Positions 14,745 to 22,108 of a stretch of 26,629 bases of DNA are shown in pieces. The translations under genes were made by a program, and so were the position numbers. The number at the start of each line of letters is the position of its first letter. Within the stretch, counting starts at the first letter, position 1. Source of the DNA: an uncultured Eubacterium sp. (GTDB lineage: Bacteria > Bacillota > Clostridia > Lachnospirales > Lachnospiraceae). A model generated the notes under the pieces. It was not told where the DNA came from. It was given only the letters and a program-made list of their open reading frames with translations, and did no database searches. Location of the stretch: NCBI GenBank assembly GCA_910584595.1, contig CAJUBQ010000061.1, forward strand, positions 1 through 26,629, given 5' to 3'.

Positions 14745-15521
14745 TCACTCAGCATCTTCGAATTCAACCATATACTGCCGAAAGCGCAGCGGCAGCATAT
14801 TTCTCTGCAGCTCCCAATTTTTTCGCTCTGTAATAGCAATTGTCTTGCAAAAATGCTTGTACAATATTTGATATTCTGATTCCTGCTGTGTATATACTTC
14901 CTTTTCTTTTGAAAAAGGAAGCTCTTCACGAACTAAATACCACTGTTTCCCTTTTGGATGCACTGCATAATATTTTCGTTTTTCATCATAGATGGCAAAA
15001 TCTTCATTTGGAAGCCGATTCGCAAAATGCTGCATCATCATTGTAGTTATATCGTTTTTCGGACTGTACCGAGCGAGCAGCACACCATTTTGCAATTCCT
15101 GAAAACGCAAAAAGCCAAGTAAATGATGAAGTTCTATTCCGGTATTACGGCTTAAGCAAAAGACTTTATGAATATATCGATTGCTTAAATGATCCATGAA
15201 TCTGCCATGGTAACGGCCTGCAATTCCAACCGCAATCGCATGATATACTGCATCTGCCTTTTGCGTATCATAAGATACCATAGCCTGACACAACTGCGTA
15301 TACGCTTCTTCCCCAAATCTATGGTATATCGTACGCAGTACTTTTCTGCTCTTTTCTTCATCCGTTGTCACTTCATCATAGGTTGCAAACAGCCTGTAAT
15401 TTTCAATATCTGCGGTCTGTAAATGGATCGTATCATGATCTTTGTGCAGTTCATAAGCTTTGTATACACCCGTCAGGATTCCTTCTATCGAATCTTCACA
15501 GATTAAAATTGTTTCTTCCAT
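14745..15521 (-). CDS. DUF4130-type DNA metabolism protein, radical SAM partner
   Basis: Recognised as the 'probable DNA metabolism protein' family (TIGR03915/DUF4130) that accompanies a particular radical SAM protein and in some bacteria is fused to uracil-DNA glycosylase. Supporting segments are the N-terminal FDSIEGILTGVYKAYE-like stretch (here CEDSIEGILTGVYKAYE), LSNRYIHKVFCLSRNTG, HHLLGFLRFQEL and the C-terminal AVHPKGKQWYLV and LPLRFRQYMVEF. About 258 residues, with no membrane segment. The ATG at 15521 (MEETILICED) is preferred over an upstream TTG. It follows the radical SAM gene by 70 bases and should share its SOS-like promoter. The biochemical role is not established; assignment to the family is fairly confident. 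Confidence 0.85.
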   Translation of the reverse strand: MEETILICEDSIEGILTGVYKAYELHKDHDTIHLQTADIENYRLFATYDEVTTDEEKSRKVLRTIYHRFGEEAYTQLCQAMVSYDTQKADAVYHAIAVGIAGRYHGRFMDHLSNRYIHKVFCLSRNTGIELHHLLGFLRFQELQNGVLLARYSPKNDITTMMMQHFANRLPNEDFAIYDEKRKYYAVHPKGKQWYLVREELPFSKEKEVYTQQESEYQILYKHFCKTIAITERKNWELQRNMLPLRFRQYMVEFEDAE

Positions 15522-15591
15522 AAGTATACCTATACCCTTTCTGATCAAATTCTCAATATCTCCGAAGCCTTTTCATACAAGACTGGCACAC

Positions 15592-16899
15592 CTAAAAACC
15601 AGCCGATTCTTTGACATCAAACAAAGACAGCTGCCGATAAGTCATCCCATCTTTGGTAAACGGAAAATTTTCTTTTGGATCTACAAGATTACGCACAATG
15701 TAGTCCTCTTCCAGTTTTGTACGATACATCATCTTGCCGCCGCATGTAATAAAATACAATGCTCTTTTTAAAACAACGCCGATCTTTTTTAAATCGTCAA
15801 AATGAAGTGTTGCGCTCTTCCTTGCTCCAATAATCCGGCCGGCGCTTTTCACACCGATTCCTGGCACACGCAGCAATGTTTTATAATCCGCCCTGTTAAT
15901 CTCCACCGGAAACTGTTCCAGATGCCGAACGGCCCAATCACATTTTGGATCCAGCAGGACATTAAAATGCGGACGCTGCTCACTCAAAAGCTCGGCCGCT
16001 TTAAATCCATAATAGCGAAGCAAAAAATCAGCCTGATACAGTCTGTGTTCCCGCAATAACGGCGGACCGCCCGGCAGCGCCGGAAGCATGGCGTCATCAT
16101 TTACACGTACAAACGCTGAATAAAAAACGCGTTTTAAATCAAACTTTTGATATAAATTTTCTGCTACTGACATAATCTGGAAATCGCTTTCCGGGGTTGC
16201 GCCGATAATCATCTGCGTTGACTGGCCTGCCGGTACAAATTGGGGTGCATGGCGATACAATGCCAATTCATTTTTATTCTCTTCCCTCGCGTTTTGAATC
16301 AGACGCATCGGTGTCAGTATATGTTTCCGGCTTTTATTTGGCGCCAGCATACGTAGTCCTTCTGCAGTAGGCAGCTCCAGATTTACGCTCATCCGGTCTG
16401 CATAAAGTCCTGTCCGATAAACCAACTCCGGTTCCGCGCCGGGAATGGCCTTTACATGTATATAGCCCTGAAAGTGATGTACCACGCGAAGCTGATAGAT
16501 CGTCTGATAAATAAGCTCCATCGTATAACTTGGACTATACAGGATCCCGGAACTTAAAAATAAACCTTCTATATAATTTCTACGGTAAAACTGCATCGTA
16601 AGCTCACAGATTTCATCCGGCGTAAAAGATGCTCGCGGTACGTCATTCGAACGACGATTCAGACAATATTTACAATCATAAATACATTCATTTGTAAACA
16701 GTATTTTAAGCAGCGAGATACATCGTCCATCTGAAGAAAAACTATGACAAATACCAGCCAGCTTTGCATTTCCCATTCCTGTACCGTCACCGCTTCGGTC
16801 AATCCCGCTGGATGTGCATGCTACATCATATTTCGCAGCATCGGTTAGGATTTCCAGTTTTTTGAATAACGTCATCTGTTGTGATATGTGCAGTTCCAT
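15592..16899 (-). CDS. Putative DNA modification/repair radical SAM protein
   Basis: Radical S-adenosylmethionine enzyme of the TIGR03916 type, linked in many genomes to DUF4130 and uracil-DNA glycosylase proteins. The Fe-S motif is Cys72-x3-Cys76-x2-Cys79 (NECIYDCKYCLNRRSND). A TIM-barrel body follows (LFLSSGILYSPSYT, HVKAIPGA, DRMSVNLELPT). Near the C-terminus is a helix-hairpin-helix DNA-binding motif (LLRVPGIGVKSAGRII, about 341-356), strong evidence that it acts on DNA. The 435 residues are full length. AGGAG lies about 12 bases before the ATG; an internal ATG at codon 9 is less supported. Two LexA-like boxes at its promoter suggest damage induction. Its reaction is unknown. Confidence 0.9.
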   Translation of the reverse strand: MELHISQQMTLFKKLEILTDAAKYDVACTSSGIDRSGDGTGMGNAKLAGICHSFSSDGRCISLLKILFTNECIYDCKYCLNRRSNDVPRASFTPDEICELTMQFYRRNYIEGLFLSSGILYSPSYTMELIYQTIYQLRVVHHFQGYIHVKAIPGAEPELVYRTGLYADRMSVNLELPTAEGLRMLAPNKSRKHILTPMRLIQNAREENKNELALYRHAPQFVPAGQSTQMIIGATPESDFQIMSVAENLYQKFDLKRVFYSAFVRVNDDAMLPALPGGPPLLREHRLYQADFLLRYYGFKAAELLSEQRPHFNVLLDPKCDWAVRHLEQFPVEINRADYKTLLRVPGIGVKSAGRIIGARKSATLHFDDLKKIGVVLKRALYFITCGGKMMYRTKLEEDYIVRNLVDPKENFPFTKDGMTYRQLSLFDVKESAGF

Positions 16900-16922
16900 G
16901 ATTGCATCCCACTCCTTTTCGT

Positions 16923-16967
16923 CGAATGTATGTTCTTAATTATACATCGAACGCAAGTTCCTGTCAA
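16923..16967 (-). promoter_or_regulatory. Consensus promoter with two LexA-like (SOS) boxes
   Basis: On the minus strand, TTGACA (16962-16967), a 17-base spacer and TATAAT (16939-16944). Box 1, CGAACGCAAGTTCC (16948-16961), fills the spacer; box 2, CGAATGTATGTTCT (16923-16936), covers the probable start of transcription. Each matches the Gram-positive LexA pattern CGAACRNRYGTTYG at 12 of 14 positions. Their starts are 25 bases apart and both would block the polymerase. The radical SAM start codon is 24 bases further on. Confidence 0.75.
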
Positions 16968-17012
16968 GGAGTATGTTAATATTTCAGCAAAATTCCCATG
17001 TATAAAAATTTG

Positions 17013-17045
17013 AGCCGGAGGAATACATACGGCACTCTTCCGACT
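17013..17045 (-). terminator. Terminator upstream of the radical SAM promoter
   Basis: A 10-bp stem (AGCCGGAGGA with TCTTCCGACT, two G-T type pairs), followed on the minus strand by CAAATTTTTATA. It lies just after the stop of the restriction-like remnant and insulates the SOS-like promoter. Confidence 0.6.
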
Positions 17046-17058
17046 CTGATTTTTAAGT

Positions 17059-17616
17059 TTATGATTTATTCATTTTTCGAATGATATCACCAATTTCCTT
17101 TTGGTTATCAGGAAGATAACTAAGCTGCGCATGGTTCGAAATAGATTGTCTCTCTTTCTTTAGCTGACCTTCTATATAATATTTTAAGAACGTCAAATCA
17201 TATGGAACGGATGGATCCTTAGGCATAATTGTTCCTGCCTTAGCTCCTTTTCTGCTCCAAATCAGGGTTTTACCTTTCAGCATTGTCTTTCCGGGTATAT
17301 TCTTACTTACATAATAAGCGGGTCCATCCGTCGCTGCCGGATACACAGGAATTTCTCCCGGATACTTATATGCATCTTCTTTTGAAAATTGGGTTCCTTG
17401 ATATACGTGGAATCATAGAATCTCGTTTGACTCCCAGATATCTTGCACTGTCCACATTCATATCAACATCTTGCGCCTATTGCGAGCAGGATGATGGCAA
17501 CAAGCCTTTTGGCCAAAGTTTCAGGCAAAAAGATTTTCAGAAATCCCACTGCCTTTGGCGCGTCCCTGTAATTTTATTTCGACGATCTCACCGTTTGTAT
17601 TTGACTTTTTACTCAT
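17059..17616 (-). pseudogene. Decayed type I restriction specificity/methylase-like remnant
   Basis: The 3' part is open for 95 codons but the coding signal starts earlier: GTQFSKEDAYKYPGEIPVYP runs in frame into ATDGPAYYVSKNIPGK, then KGKTLIWSRKGAKAGTI, DLTFLKYYIEGQL and a C-terminal LPDNQKEIGDII. The pattern of a 'PVY' strand, a 'LIWSRKGxAGTI' strand and 'LKYYIE' resembles target-recognition regions of type I specificity or type IIG proteins. Upstream, a possible N-terminus starts at the ATG at 17616 (MSKKSNTNGEIVEIKL), but stops at TGA soon after, and a middle piece (NVDSARYLGVKRDSMIPR) is in another frame. The gene is therefore broken by several stops and at least one frame change. The family call is moderate. 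Confidence 0.5.
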
Positions 17617-17846
17617 ACCATATGCCTTTCTTTGTCTACTGCCTGCCCACACCTCCGCCCGTCCCTCCATATGGATGACACCGCCCAAGCCTTATCCTCC
17701 CTGTCAGAATAAGGCATCCGGCCTCCGCGCAACCGGACGCATGATATGAGTGAAACAATATGATAATGTGAGAAAAGTATAAAATGACTTGCTTTTCCTT
17801 TCCACTCTAAATATTTAAACAAAGTAGATTTTCTTAACCTGAATGC

Positions 17847-17874
17847 TTGAAATTGATTCGGATTCTGTTATAAT
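17847..17874 (+). promoter_or_regulatory. Sigma-A promoter of a two-gene small-protein unit
   Basis: TTGAAA (17847-17852), a 16-base spacer and a consensus TATAAT (17869-17874), followed 22 bases later by the ATG at 17896 with an AAAGGAGATG ribosome binding site. Confidence 0.7.
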
Positions 17875-17895
17875 AAACAAAAAAGGAGATGAAAA

Positions 17896-18042
17896 ATGCC
17901 GGATAAACAATATGATGGTATTATTTTGGAAAACCTGACGATACCGGTCAAAATATGAAGGACAGATAGCAGCGTTTATTTGAATGACAATGAGATAGAA
18001 GAAATTGCGGACGGCTTTGGGCGCAGATTTGAAACAGTTTAA
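17896..18042 (+). pseudogene. Small gene interrupted by an in-frame TGA
   Basis: Starts with ATG after a strong AGGAGA site and reads MPDKQYDGIILENLTIPVKI, then TGA at 17956-17958, then in the same frame RTDSSVYLNDNEIEEIADGF, GRRFETV and TAA at 18040-18042. Both halves look like one coherent soluble protein of about 48 residues. Most simply it carries a nonsense mutation. The next gene begins 18 bases later with its own site. I do not recognise the family. Confidence 0.6.
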
Positions 18043-18060
18043 AAGGAAAAGGGTGATCGT

Positions 18061-18243
18061 ATGACGGATAAAGAAGTAATAAAGATATCTGTGGAGGAAT
18101 TTTCAAGAATACAGCGATTTATGCTTTTAGCGGATAAAGAATCGGATGTGTATAAAGCAATGTATGAAAGATATATAGATCTAAAAGCAATACTCACATC
18201 TTCTGGAGTGAATTTAACGGAGATCGACAGGATTAAGGAATAG
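18061..18243 (+). CDS. Small hypothetical protein (60 aa)
   Basis: Second gene of a plus-strand unit driven by the promoter at 17847-17874. The ATG follows AAGGAAAAGGGTGAT. The product is soluble, highly charged and probably helical throughout (SVEEFSRIQRFMLLADKESD; VYKAMYERYIDLKAILTSSG). Its first gene is interrupted by a TGA. It has a clear 3' hairpin at 18278-18307. The family and role are unknown. A toxin-antitoxin-like arrangement of two tiny genes is conceivable, but nothing in the sequence proves it. Confidence 0.7.
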   Translation: MTDKEVIKISVEEFSRIQRFMLLADKESDVYKAMYERYIDLKAILTSSGVNLTEIDRIKE

Positions 18244-18277
18244 GAAGATTGTAAGAATAGAAATAATGCGAAATAAA

Positions 18278-18307
18278 AAACTCAGCCTTTTGGCTCAGGC
18301 TGAGTTT
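18278..18307. terminator. Bidirectional terminator between convergent units
   Basis: A perfect 10-bp stem AAACTCAGCC/GGCTGAGTTT with a ten-base loop. On the minus strand TTTTTTATTT runs out of the stem, serving the GH127 remnant; on the plus strand it follows the 60-residue gene by 34 bases. Confidence 0.8.
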
Positions 18308-18330
18308 CTTCTAAAAATATTTAGTTTATA

Positions 18331-18677
18331 TTATGACACCAGTTCTTTGATCCACACGGCCATTTCCCCATACCCCGGTTATTCCAGTAAGCATAAGGAA
18401 CTGCCTTTAAGGTAACGTCCGACAGGCTAAGCGCATGTTCCCCATACAGCTCTCCCTGTTGCCACGCTGCTTCTTCCATTCTCTTCCCCTTGAATGCCAG
18501 CTGTATAATGCCGCCGAAGAGTTCTGAATCCTTCTCCTCAATCTTCTGTGTTGTATCTACATACAGTTCAGACAGGTTTTTCCCGTTGTCAATTTCTTCC
18601 AGACAATATACCAGCGGCCCCTTGGTAACCGCCACTTTCCCGCAGTCTGCCCTGACATTTGGGTTCTCACGGACAAA
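18331..18677 (-). pseudogene. C-terminal fragment of GH127 beta-L-arabinofuranosidase-like gene
   Basis: About 115 codons survive: FVRENPNVRADCGKVAVTKG then PLVYCLEEIDNGKN and LKAVPYAYWNNRGMG. This is the C-terminal beta-sandwich end of the GH127 family, whose members are usually over 600 residues. The catalytic Glu and Cys region is missing. The 5' end is joined to a truncated histidine kinase at about 18674-18681. Near the 3' end a C-run at 18366-18369 (G-run on the coding strand) appears to have lost one base: restoring it would give GEMAVWIKELVS ending in TAA at 18331-18333, the expected family terminus. The present frame instead runs to 18321. Non-functional. Confidence 0.8.
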
Positions 18678-20169
18678 TCTGGAGCAGAAGCTTATAAACA
18701 CGCACTTTTTCTGTTTCCGGCTGTATATGGATCTCGCAGTCAAACGCTTCGTTAAACCTCATGCGCTGAAGGCTCATATACTTTTCCAGCCAGTCCGCCA
18801 TCTCGGCCACCGTCGCCATCTTATTGCTTTTATCCACACTGTAACGCAGGATCACGCCCAGATTCCTCACCATCCGGCTGATCTCATATTCTTCTTTTTC
18901 AATTGCCATCCAGTTAATGGAATCCAGGGTATTATACAGAAAATGCGGATTAATCTGGGCTTCCAGCGCACGTATTTCCGCTTCTTTCTGTTTCTCCGTA
19001 ACTGCTTTTACCTCTTCAATCAGCCCCTGCACTTTGCCTGTCATTGTATTGAAATTATCGGCAATCTGCCCCATTTCATCTTTGCTCTCTATGTCCACCT
19101 GCACATGCAGGTTGCCCTGCTGTACTTCCATAATTCCAGCTACAATATTCCTGGTGGATTTTTCAATCAGCGTTACTGTATAGCGGATCAGGTAAAGCGA
19201 CGCAAGAAAAAGCAGCAGCCCTATCGCAATTGTCAGGTACTGAATGTGCCTGACATCCTTAAGGATATAGTCCTCATCATAAGCATTAAAAAAAAGCCAC
19301 CCCAGATCTTCATTTTTATATTGATGAATAGCGATAGTCTTTCCTTCCATCACCCCGGTTTTTTCTATAAATTCCTGCATCGTCCGGTCTTTTGCCAATG
19401 TAATCCCGGAATAAAAAGACTCTGGATAAGACAGAATATTGCCATCCTGATCCACGATAAAATTAATCGAATACTGCTCGCCGTCTTCCTTCACCGTGCT
19501 GCACACATCATTCAGCACAGATTCATTGATGCTCATAACCACTGTGCCGACCACGCCTTTTTGTATGTCCGCAAAATCATACATCTGTTTGGAAATATGA
19601 AAGATTCTTCCTTCCCTGCCTCCCCGCGAAAAACGTTCCGTAGGCGAGACAGCCATATTAGCGGATGCTTCTTGCGCCAGCCTGTACGGTACAATGTTCT
19701 TTTTATCTGCATATCCGTCCCATAGATTGTCCACTGCAGAAGCAAGCCCAAAATCGTATGTAATATCCTGGCCGTCTTCCAAGATAATGCTGATGCACTC
19801 AATCCCGCTGGCAAACAGCCCGTACTGCTGTATCTTTCCGCAGATCTTCCTGTAAGCGCCCGCACGCATCCTGGCGGATTTACTCTCACAGCCGTCTATG
19901 CACGCAATGATCTCGTCGTCCGCATAGATCTGGTAAACCAGATTTGCATACACATCCATCGTCAGATCCACCCTTTCCGATATCTGCGCGAGCTGGTTTT
20001 CCATAAGTTCGTCCACCTTATCTTTCATATCATTCGAAATGACATACAGCATCAGCACCTGTAACACCAGCAAAGGAATAACGGATGTCACAAGAAATGT
20101 ATACATAATCTTCCTGCCTACCTTCTGGTCAGCAAACCACCGAAGGAATATTTTCCATTTCTGATACAC
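18667..20169 (-). pseudogene. Truncated YesM-type sensor histidine kinase
   Basis: Membrane sensor of the sugar-responsive YesM/YesN type. The GTG at 20169 is preferred because GGAGGAGG lies about six bases upstream; an earlier in-frame start lacks a site. The first helix is near residues 19-43, an extracytoplasmic cache-like domain spans about 45-290, a second helix is near 300-322 (YLTIAIGLLLFLASLYLI), then HAMP (about 325-375) and the His_kinase motif INPHFLYNTLDSINWM from residue 406. The frame ends at VYKLLLQICP: in intact relatives LLLQP(L/I)VENA continues into the ATP-binding domain, which is wholly absent. After LLLQ the DNA becomes the 3' end of a GH127 gene. The protein cannot bind ATP as a kinase. 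Confidence 0.88.
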
Positions 20170-20343
20170 TGCTTCCTCCTCCTGTAAAATCATCCTGTTA
20201 ATGACAGCACATCTGGCAGATGCCGACACGAACCGGGCAAATAATCATCTGCTTTTTAGGGCTTTCCAAAAGAATAGCATGTTCCTGTTATAAATTCAAG
20301 CATTTGAATACCAGGGAAGATCTGACGAATTGAATGTAAATTC

Positions 20344-20580
20344 CTAAAGTGGGTTCAAGACTGCGTCCCGCAGCGTTCCCTTCGCAATGTACTTTCCTTC
20401 TGCCGTATGGTAAATCAGTGTATGGTCCAGCGCTTTTGCGTAACAGATCCGGCTGACATCCAGCCTCATCCTGCCTCTCTTTGTGGAAATCACGATGTAT
20501 TTTTTCTCTGCGCTTTTGATCCTCTTTAACGTCTTGTTTATATATGGATAGCGCGAAAAATTAATTTGTGTAATTATATT
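20344..20580 (-). pseudogene. Fragment of a LytTR-type response regulator
   Basis: Minus-strand frame open from about 20580 to TAG at 20344-20346: YPYINKTLKRIKSAEKKYIV then ISTKRGRMRLDVSRICYAKA and LIYHTAEGKYIAKGTLRD. This matches the end of a receiver domain and the first half of a LytTR DNA-binding domain. There is no start codon with a ribosome binding site, and the second half of LytTR is missing. The piece abuts a Crp/Fnr fragment, so both neighbours are deletion remnants. Confidence 0.6.
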
Positions 20581-20893
20581 ATCGCTTATTCATAAACAAA
20601 ACCTGCTGCATCACCCACATCACATCTGAAAAACGGCTGACCGCAGTTTCCAACGCAAATATGCGGATGTCCGGATTCCGCTGCGATGCTGCCGCAAAAG
20701 CAGGCCCGCTGACCACAGCGCCGGCTGTCCTCCTCTGCGTCTACGAATACATCAAATGTGACGGCAGACAGCACTCAGGAGGCAGACAGGATACAAAGGT
20801 CGCCTCTGTGCAGACGGTAAAGCGTGATCTCCTTTCCCTCATCCGACATCAAAGTGTCCGTATTTTTTCTAACCGGCTCATTTTCCACACACC
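20579..20893 (-). pseudogene. Crp/Fnr-type regulator fragment with stop and frameshift
   Basis: The cyclic-nucleotide-binding-like domain is recognisable across three segments: MSDEGKEITLYRLHRGDLCI, after a TGA at 20775-20777 VLSAVTFDVFVDAEEDS, then in another frame VVSGPAFAAASQRNPDIRIF and VSRFSDVMWVMQQVLFMNKR. Together they form the middle of a Crp/Fnr protein. The N-terminus and the DNA-binding helix-turn-helix are missing. One nonsense codon, one frameshift and two truncations make it a clear pseudogene. Confidence 0.65.
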
Positions 20894-20902
20894 TCCCCGC
20901 CG

Positions 20903-21289
20903 TTATCTCCCGCCGCCGTTATAATCACACTTCTGGCAATGCTGCATGGTATGTTCCGTATCCTCTTTATGATAAGCGCCCGACCACTGGCAGATGCTCT
21001 GCAAAATGGGGACGACAGACAGCCCCTTCTCCGTAAGGGAATATTCCACCCTGGGAGGGATTTCATCATAGGACTGCCGGTTTATCATACCGTTTTTCAT
21101 CAGCGCCTTTAACGAAGCGCCAAGAACCGCATCCGTAATATTGGTAAGCTCACTGCGCAGTTCACTGTACCGCAGTGTCTTTTTTGCCGCCAGCACACAG
21201 ATGATCCGGGAATTCCATTTGCCCCCGAACACATCCAGGCCATATTCCAGCGGACAGCGGATATCCTTGTCTAATTTTGGTTTATACAT
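20903..21289 (-). CDS. HxlR family winged-helix transcriptional regulator
   Basis: Small MarR-like regulator. The family pattern is complete in 128 residues: CPLEYGLDVFGGKWNSRIIC, LRYSELRSELTNITDAVLGA, LKALMKNGMINRQSYDEIPP with the wing, VEYSLTEKGLSVVPILQSIC, and an extra C-terminal Cys/His cluster (HTMQHCQKCDY) that could bind metal or sense redox. The start has GAGGTGA six bases upstream. It is divergent from the Sir2-like remnant, with a 175-base gap containing a possible operator (inverted TCAGCAG/CTGCTGA at about 21414-21440). HxlR proteins often regulate neighbouring redox or aldehyde-detoxifying genes; the PPOX-fold and ferredoxin genes nearby are reasonable targets. Confidence 0.9.
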   Translation of the reverse strand: MYKPKLDKDIRCPLEYGLDVFGGKWNSRIICVLAAKKTLRYSELRSELTNITDAVLGASLKALMKNGMINRQSYDEIPPRVEYSLTEKGLSVVPILQSICQWSGAYHKEDTEHTMQHCQKCDYNGGGR

Positions 21290-21464
21290 ATGATCACCTC
21301 AACTCATTCTTTTTCTGCGTATCCCCATATCATTATCCCTTTATATCAACAAAAAATCAAGTTACTATGAAAAAGAATAGCGGCTAATAAATTTACGAAT
21401 ATATTGCTAATGATCAGCAGGAAGAATATACTGCTGACATAAAAAAGATAAAGGGGACATCCAT

Positions 21465-21779
21465 ATGATAAAGAATATTGTCGCAGGCACGACAGGCGCC
21501 TATGAAAAGGAACTGAAAAAGCTCCGTCTGGCCTTTGAGAAAGCTAACGCCGTGATCATCGGCGCCGGGAGCGGACTCTCCACTTCCACAGGATACGAAT
21601 TTGCCGGGGAACGCCTGAAAAAGCATTTTGGAGACTTCGTGAATAAATATAGCATGACAGATATGTATACCGGCTGTTTTGCGTACTTTGAAACCAATGA
21701 AGAACGGTGGGCCTACTGGTCACGCTGAGCATGGATCAACTGCTATGAGGAGATTCCGACGCCGTTATCCGTGACCTGG
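21465..21779 (+). pseudogene. Truncated Sir2-like NAD-dependent deacetylase gene
   Basis: The first 87 codons are a sound Sir2-type N-terminus: the NAD-binding IIGAGSGLSTSTGYEF replaces the usual GAGISxxSGIPxFR, followed by FGDFVNKYSMTDMYTGCFAY and ERWAYWSR. This resembles the Firmicute 'Sir2-like/macrodomain-linked' group. A TGA at 21726-21728 stops the frame, but AWINCYEEIPTPLS continues in frame for about 17 codons before homology is lost at about 21779, where the opposite-strand ferredoxin begins. The catalytic His and zinc-cysteine region is absent. The ATG has AAGGGG nine bases upstream. Confidence 0.7.
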
Positions 21780-21968
21780 CATAATACTCTCATCACGCAA
21801 TACCGATGCCTTTCTATGGCAAAGTTCCACACAATGCCCGCAGCCGCTGCATTTTGCAGCCTGCACCTCACTCCGAAAACCCGGCAGCATAATGATCGCG
21901 TGTTCCGGGCATTCTGCGATGCAGGCTACGCAGCCAATACATTTATCCGGATCAATATAGGCTTTCAT
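21765..21968 (-). CDS. 2[4Fe-4S] ferredoxin-type protein
   Basis: Small iron-sulphur electron carrier of about 67 residues. The first cluster motif is CIGCVACIAECP (C-x2-C-x2-C-x3-C-P) near residue 10; the second is CSGCGHCVELC near residue 40, without the usual following Pro (HRKA instead). The start at 21968 (MKAYIDPDKC) has GGGAGGA five bases upstream and is preferred to the longer frame. The last codons overlap the end of the Sir2-like remnant on the other strand, so the C-terminal SIMPGHG may be derived from a deletion join. A terminator at 22059-22092 separates it from the PPOX-fold gene. The redox partner is unknown. Confidence 0.8.
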   Translation of the reverse strand: MKAYIDPDKCIGCVACIAECPEHAIIMLPGFRSEVQAAKCSGCGHCVELCHRKASVLRDESIMPGHG

Positions 21969-22058
21969 AATTCCTCCCACAGTGTTATCAGCCACGCAGC
22001 TCCACAGCATGGCTATATAGCTTTAACATCACACAACTATTATTTTCCATATACAAAA

Positions 22059-22092
22059 CGGGTACAGAGCATTTTTATGGGCTCTGCACCCG
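22059..22092 (-). terminator. Terminator after the PPOX-fold gene
   Basis: A 12-bp stem (CGGGTACAGAGC with GCTCTGCACCCG, one mismatch) and a ten-base loop, followed on the minus strand by TTTTGTAT. It lies 16 bases after the stop codon at 22109. Confidence 0.8.
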
Positions 22093-22108
22093 CCGCTTTT
22101 TGTCCGCC

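Noticed and set aside
17613..17822. 69-codon minus-strand frame
   Set aside because: No start signal, low-complexity composition, and it overlaps the start of the restriction-like remnant in another frame.
17956..17958. TGA decoded as selenocysteine or tryptophan
   Set aside because: Several intact genes here stop at TGA (ABC ATPase, BlaI-type repressor), and no SECIS-like hairpin was seen directly after it.
18490..19725. 411-codon plus-strand open frame
   Set aside because: Antisense shadow of the kinase remnant; its sequence is His/Phe/Ile-rich without domain features, and the minus strand has clear HAMP and His_kinase motifs.
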